DNA of 64,000 bases, from NCBI GenBank assembly GCA_050084515.1, contig CM114273.1, positions 10,478,001 to 10,542,000 of the forward strand. The letters are read 5' to 3'. The notes under the pieces are model-generated. The model saw nothing but the letters and a program-made list of their open reading frames with translations. It had not been told where the DNA came from and did no database searches. A program made the position numbers and the translations under genes. Each line of letters begins with the position of its first letter. The stretch's first letter is position 1. This stretch comes from Blasia pusilla (lineage: Eukaryota > Marchantiophyta > Marchantiopsida > Blasiales). Positions 58,411 to 64,000 of the stretch are shown one piece after another.

Positions 58411-61236
58411 AAGGGGTTGTCTCCTTCGCGCCAGATGTGAAAAAGTTCACAAGTTTTTGAAGTAAGGGGGTCTCGCAGAGCTCTCATGCAACAAGGATCT
58501 GCTGGAATTTTATGAGTGTCAGCAATTGCATGACACAAACGTCATTAGTAGCCGAATTCGAGGAGAATGGGGTTTTTTTGTTGGTTTGAAGAGCTTGAAA
58601 TTGATGCGAATTTGTATGAGTTTCTAGAGAAAATTACAGGAATTTCTACAAATTTTGAGGTCTCATAAATTCTTACAACATTTGTTTGATTTTGTTCCTA
58701 TAATGTCTGGAATAGGCCAAGGAGGCGAGCTTGGATGATTTCTTGAAGCTCCTCAAAGGGGACATCAACGAACAACGATTGGTGGGGCTTCTCTTGGCTG
58801 CAAAGTTTATGAACAGAGAGGACATTAATTATGTACGGCACTGATTCTACGCCATAGGATTTCAGTTCATTCATAGACTCATCAAAATTGGTAATCCATG
58901 CAGTCAATTACTGGTACCATTCATTTCCAGTCCACATTCGAGGGAAGAATCAAGTCTCCTATTGAAACATTTTTGTTAGTCCTCCAATGATTTATGATGT
59001 GAATATGGTGTGAGGTTCTAGTGATTGTCTTGGAATTTATGAAACTTTTGATGTAAGTTGCAATTGGAAGTGATGAGCTTTAGTTCCTAGGTTACAATTA
59101 TTAGCTACTGTGTAGTTCAAGAACCCATGTCAAATTGGGTTCTTGAGTTCTACCTAGATATCCATGTCTATGATCCGGGTTTTCTTCTCTTGTATAAATG
59201 ACTTGATTTACAGGAGACAAGCTAAGCCTTCTCAATTTCTCAATTTCTTTATATGAAAAGGATGCGAGTAAATATATCTCTTTACTGTTTGAAGCAAGTG
59301 ATGAGCTTCCTGCGACACCCGATATTTTGCAAGAGGTCATAGGTTTTATAGTCCAACTTACCTTTTCTTCTTGGCCAACTTGGCTTGTGTAAGCAGGTGA
59401 TACCTACATGGATTTTTTAAAGAGGGCCTTCAATACTTTTCTCAGCAAAGTTTACTCGCTGCATTTTATCTCTTGCCAAGAATGAGCGACTATTGAGATT
59501 TATTTTGTTGCATTTTTTCCACCAAAGAAGCATGGGAACTCATCCATGATTTGATTGGAGTCAAGGTACTTTGTGTTGTTTCCGAAAAATAAGTACGATT
59601 AGTGTGGCTCTTTGGCCATTAGCCTATTATCTCTATATTGAGTAGGCTCCACAACCTAGCTGCTAATCTCAATATTATAATCTAGCCGGAGGTTTAGACA
59701 TTTTTTCTTTGTTTTATATGTACTTTTATGGAATGGAGCGGGGTTCTCTGTTTAGAAATCAAGGTTTTACAGATGTTCGATTTTCAAGCAATCTACCTAG
59801 TAGAAGAAAGGTTGGTAATTGTTGGCAGCTTGCCTGCTGGTAGTACGTGCCATATTCCTATTCTTCTACAACTCTATTCCAGCAAGTGACGGCATCTCAA
59901 CCTACATTGGATCTGTTGCAACTACAATTGCATTAAAGTGGGACATGAAAGGGCCATGGGACTTTGAGTTGCAAAACAAGAAAACAATTTGGCCGTGACA
60001 GAGAGCAATGAAGAGATCCAACCGGATCCTCTTTATGCAAGTGATCTTTTCTAGCTTTCACACACCTATTTAAGCATTCGCATTCTGGAATCTAAACATG
60101 GTTCTTGTTACCCATGATCCGATGTGTGGGGAGAGACTATATCGGACCTCTAGGTATCGGAATCAGGTCCAATGATTTTGGTTTTCCGTCGTATTCAAAT
60201 ATCTAGGTTCAGTTAAGTCTTCATCGATTGCCCAAAATCTTCTCTTATAGTTGAGGTTGTACTTGTTAGATTATGTGACGTAATGAGTAGTTACAACTAG
60301 GAGCTTGTAAGCCACGGGTGGAAGCTTTCACATTGGTGTGTGAAAGCTAGGGGACATCACCTGGCCCAAAGGACCTCTAAGGCCCTTGCTAGTGATGTCT
60401 TTTCTTGTCCAACTACTGTACTAGAGTTGGCCATCTACTTCCTCAGTGGCTCCACTTGTTAAGTAGTTCCTCTTGTAGATACTTGTTGTCTCTCTTTGCC
60501 CAACTTTGTCTCTTTCAGATCAGTTCTCCAACTTTCGGATCAGTTCTCCATCTTGTAAAGACATCTCTCTTGTGCCACTCTTCTGACAGAGGCTTGCAAG
60601 TATGTATTGGCAGGTCATTAATTGGCATGGCCTAGGGAGTAATGATCTCACACCAACTCTTGTTGTTTGTGAGGAAGCTAACATAACTGATTGGCCATGG
60701 GATCCCGAATCCTATCTATCAGGTCATGTTAGCAACTGCATTGGGCACTAAACTAAGGCTATTGATGCTTGGCAAACACTTCTGGTGTTGCTATTTTGGA
60801 TATGTGAAATAGGTTACCAGCTTACTGGTCGAAAAATTCTGGTTTTACTATTTTAGGTAATACAAATATGAGTATATACTATTGTTGTTTATGTTAAGAG
60901 TTTTGTAGAATCAAGGGTTCCATTATGTTCCATTCTTTCTTTGCTTATTGTTCAAGTTAAGGAAGGAACCATTTTAAGGAGGAAGACACTTTCAGATAGT
61001 CTGAGTTGTGACCACATATGGCTGGTTGTGATTAGGATCAAAGGTGGTTGCACCAGGAAGGGCTTAGGAGAAGTTGAACATAGCCAAGCTTAAGGCATGG
61101 CACATCGGAGTTCCAAGAGGTATGCAACTTGTATATATTCTTTCTTTTCAGATATTTTTTGTTATGTTGCCTTTGTGGTTTTTTTTTCATGCATAGAACA
61201 TTGTGTCCCAATTGAAATGAAAATCCTTTTCTTTAC
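58411..61236. other. Intergenic region without recognised gene
   Basis: AT-rich, with short frames only. Nothing in 58411-61236 matches a family I know. It may include the upstream part of the CACTA element, whose terminal repeat I could not find. Confidence 0.5.
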
Positions 61237-64000
61237 TTGTTCGACAGTGACTCCTTGGATTTGAATGATCCCCACCGAAATTCTAGCCACGATGAAAAGT
61301 TATGGCGTAGAGAGAAGGAGCAAGAAAAAAAACTTGGTTTAAGCAAGTTGAAATGTCCTTGCACTGAGTGTAAGGGAACTCGATTGAGGCTTATTTCAAT
61401 CATTGAGAAACACCTTATGATCCACAAGAGGAATCCAGGATATACGATTTCAAGAAATCCTCATGAATATGACTCCTCTGATGAAGAGTGGAAAGAGAGG
61501 TCCGACCAAGTAGTTAGATTGAAAAATAATAGTGTGATGAAATGTGCCACAATACTTCACGCTTCTACATCAGATGATTTTGACAAGGATTTTGAAGTTC
61601 AGAGAAGCATTTGGATATCCATTTGGAAGCTTTAAATATTCAATGGTCGACACTTCGCCTTCTAGTGAAGAAGAAGAACCATTTGAGATTGGAGTTAACG
61701 AGAGTGAACAAGGTTTAGATCCAAAGGATTGGGGGTGAGATGAGGAAGTTTTAAAGATGGCATGTAAATCTCTTTTCCATGGAGCTAGGACTAGTAAGAT
61801 TACGTTTACTATGATAATTTTAAACATTTGTGGTGCACATAGTGTACCCAATGTGGCCGTTGATGAACTATTGAAGTTCTTAGGTTCTCAAGTTCTACCT
61901 TAAGGTAATAGTGTTCCAAAAAATCACTATGCTGCTCAGGGATTAATAACCAAGCTAGGATTGAATTATATTAAGATCCATGCTTGCCCAAATGGATGCA
62001 TGTTGTTTAGGGATACTCATAAAGACTTAAATCAGTGTATGAAATGCAATGCACCTTACTTTCGAGAAGTTGGAAAAAGCGAACTTCCAAACAAGGTGCT
62101 TTGTTATTTCCTTGTTATTCCCAGATTCAAACATATGTATAGGTGTAGGAGTATTGCCGAGCTGATGACATGGACAACAAAGAACAAATCTTTTAATGGT
62201 ATGGTTCGGCACACAGGAGACTCCAAACAATGGCAACATATAGATATTACCTAGCCAAAGTTCAGTAGGGAACAAAGGAATATTAGATTGGGCTTAGCTT
62301 TAGATGGTGTTAATCCATTCAATGATAAGAATGCAGTGTGGTCTACTTGGCGTGTTATTCTATTGAACTTCAACTTACCCCCTTGGTTATCAACTAAGAA
62401 GTTTTTTTTGCAACTCGCTCTTATCATTCCAGGGAAAGAGTCTGTGGGTAGCCATAATCTAGAAAATAGTTCATCTCCTCTCATTGAGGATCTACAACAA
62501 CTATGGGTAGGAATTCCTGATTTTGACCAAAGTGCAACGAATGATAAAGCTTGTTTCAATTTAAGGGCAATGTTGATATGGACTATTAACGATTATCCAG
62601 GATTGGGTGTTGTGTCGGGGCAAGCTACAAAGGGTAGATTAGCTTGTGTAGTTTTTGGGCCCAATATTGAATCATACTATTCAAAACCATGTCATAAACA
62701 TACATACCGAGGTCATAGACGATATATGAGGGCTAATCACCCTTATCCACAAAGCAACATGGCCAAGCACTTCAATCATAGTGTTGAGAGACGAGCAGCT
62801 CCAGGACGTGTGCCGAGTAGTCAAGTCCTTAAGTGGGAAGAAGCTAAGATGATTTTTGATGCAACTCCAAGAGGAAAAGTTGAGAGGGGAGAGATTCAAG
62901 AACAAGACCCTTACAAAATGTATAAGATCGAAGGGAGGAGTATCTTATTTGATCTTCCCTACTGGAAGGTATGTTATTTTTTCATCTTGCTCTAAGTTTT
63001 GAGACTCAAGTGATCACAATTAGGTTTGTATCGATTATCGATCATTGTATAATTGTCCTACTTTAATTCTTTCAACCTAGCTATCAACCATAATAAACCT
63101 ATGTTCTCTCATGTATGATTACTGTGATTTCAAGATCTATTGATATGACACACGCTTGATATAATGCATTGTAAGAAGAATGTTTCCGATAGCACCCTTA
63201 AAACTTTATTTGGGCTTAAGAATAAGGATTCTGTTATGGTAAGACTCGACTTAGAAGCTAGGGGAATCAAAAAACACTTATGGTTACAACCCCATCCATC
63301 AAGAGAATCTGTGAAGGTAAAGCCTAGAGTAGATTATGTTCTTACACCTAAAGAAATGAAGGTGTTCACAAGTAGGGTGGCTACATTGAAAGTTCCAAGT
63401 GGGTATGATGGATCATTGCAGAAAAATATTCTAAGGAAGAAAATATGAAGCTTGAAATCCCATGATCTCCATATCTTCATGCAAAAATTGTTGCCATATT
63501 TTGTAAGAGGATTGATGAAGGCTCCCATGAGAACAACTATCATGAGGATGTTTAGGATCTTCCGCAAGTTATGTGTGAAAACTTGGGACCCTCACACTCT
63601 ACCAAAATTGAAAGAAGATGTAGAAGAGACATTGTGTCTGATGGAAATTAATTTTCCTCCATCATTCTTTGATGGAATGACACACTTGATGGTCCATTTA
63701 GTTGAAGAGTTGGATATTTGTGGTCCATCGGCATGCCGATGGATGTATCCTATTGAGAGGTATGTAGGTGTACTAAAAGGCTATGTAAGATCTTGTGCTA
63801 GGCCTGAAGGATGCATGGCCGAAGGATATATCTTGGACGAAGCATTGGGCTTCATAACTGAATATATGGAGGGTTTCAAAGTGGTCCAAACAAGAGTGTG
63901 GGATGCAATAGAAGATGAGGGTGTTGACGGAGGGATCCTAAAAGGAGCAAGTGTGAAGAGAACTCTCTCGCAAACGCTCCTTTTAAGTGCTCATCAATGT
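61237..64000 (+). pseudogene. CACTA (En/Spm) transposase tnp2, decayed, runs off the window
   Basis: 61237-61635 is the transposase-associated domain: 'CPCTECKGTRLRLISIIEKHLMIHKRNPGY' in part, with its Cys pair and His. 'GLNYIKIHACPNGCMLF' and 'CMKCNAPYF' (61961-62100) give the zinc part. 62288-62970 is the tnp2 core: 'LIIPGKESVGSHNLE', 'LIEDLQQLWVGIPDFD', 'AMLIWTINDYPGLGVVSGQATKG' in part, and 'RGHRRYMRANHPY'. A GTATGT donor at about 62968 and the continuation 'HTLDIMHCKKNV' near 63150 suggest an intron. 63449-64000 is the DUF4218 domain: 'LKSHDLHIFMQKLLPYFVRGL', 'INFPPSFFDGMTHLMVHLVEEL' in part, 'RWMYPIERYVGVLKGYVRS', 'ARPEGCMAEGY'. Several stops (for example 62252-62254, 63446-63448) show it is inactive. 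The end lies outside the window. Confidence 0.9.

Noticed and set aside
61237-64000. CACTA transposase as a functional or domesticated gene
   Set aside because: In-frame stops break both the tnp2 and DUF4218 parts, so it is a decayed copy.

Overview
This window is nuclear DNA of a plant. It contains two spliced genes of plant type, with GT-AG introns of about 75 to 600 bases, and they lie in a sea of nested, decaying retroelements. I see nothing prokaryotic or organellar, and no tRNA, rRNA or CRISPR. The species cannot be fixed from the sequence. DNMT3-type methyltransferase genes are known from bryophytes, streptophyte algae and some other non-angiosperm lineages, and the retroelement mix would fit a non-flowering land plant or close relative, but that is inference.

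Layout. 1-5.3 kb: no gene, two decayed LTR fragments and a 127-bp GA microsatellite. 5.85-8.83 kb (+): a six-exon gene for a plastid-type protein of unknown function resembling Arabidopsis At4g37920; all splice phases agree. 8.8-12.5 kb: intergenic sequence with degenerate repeats and a 5'-truncated LINE tail. 12.57-23.65 kb (+): an orphan LTR with part of its leader, then gypsy element 1. 23.82-33.31 kb (-): gypsy element 2, a related copy in the opposite direction. 33.3-36 kb: gypsy leader remnants with a LINE-like ORF inserted. 37.63-43.10 kb (+): the TAF12 gene (TFIID/SAGA subunit), eight exons. 43.8-46.2 kb: a LINE tail and a truncated copia element. 46.88-57.20 kb (-): one copia element with a second complete copia nested in its leader, both with perfect 5-bp target duplications. 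57.9-58.4 kb: a tandem repeat. 61.2 kb to the end (+): a decayed CACTA (tnp2) transposase running off the window.

Main discovery. The two gypsy elements share an unusual polyprotein: gag with two zinc knuckles, aspartic protease, a complete DNMT3-type cytosine-5 DNA methyltransferase domain, reverse transcriptase, RNase H, integrase, and a C-terminal PHD finger. The methyltransferase has motif I (LDLFGGIS), motif IV (GWPC), motif VI (ENV) and the C-terminal target/SAM motifs in DNMT3 order. The element could therefore carry both a writer (DNMT) and a reader (PHD) of chromatin marks. Both copies are broken, mostly by C-to-T or G-to-A stops, as expected after methylated-cytosine deamination.

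Second discovery. The elements show no tRNA-type primer site. Instead, the bases directly after the 5' LTR are perfectly complementary to the predicted 5' end of the element RNA, about 31 bases after a TATA box. This holds in two LTR families with unrelated sequences (CTCAAAGAACT in one, AAGAGAGAATG in the other). That is the signature of Tf1-style self-priming of reverse transcription, supported by covariation between families.
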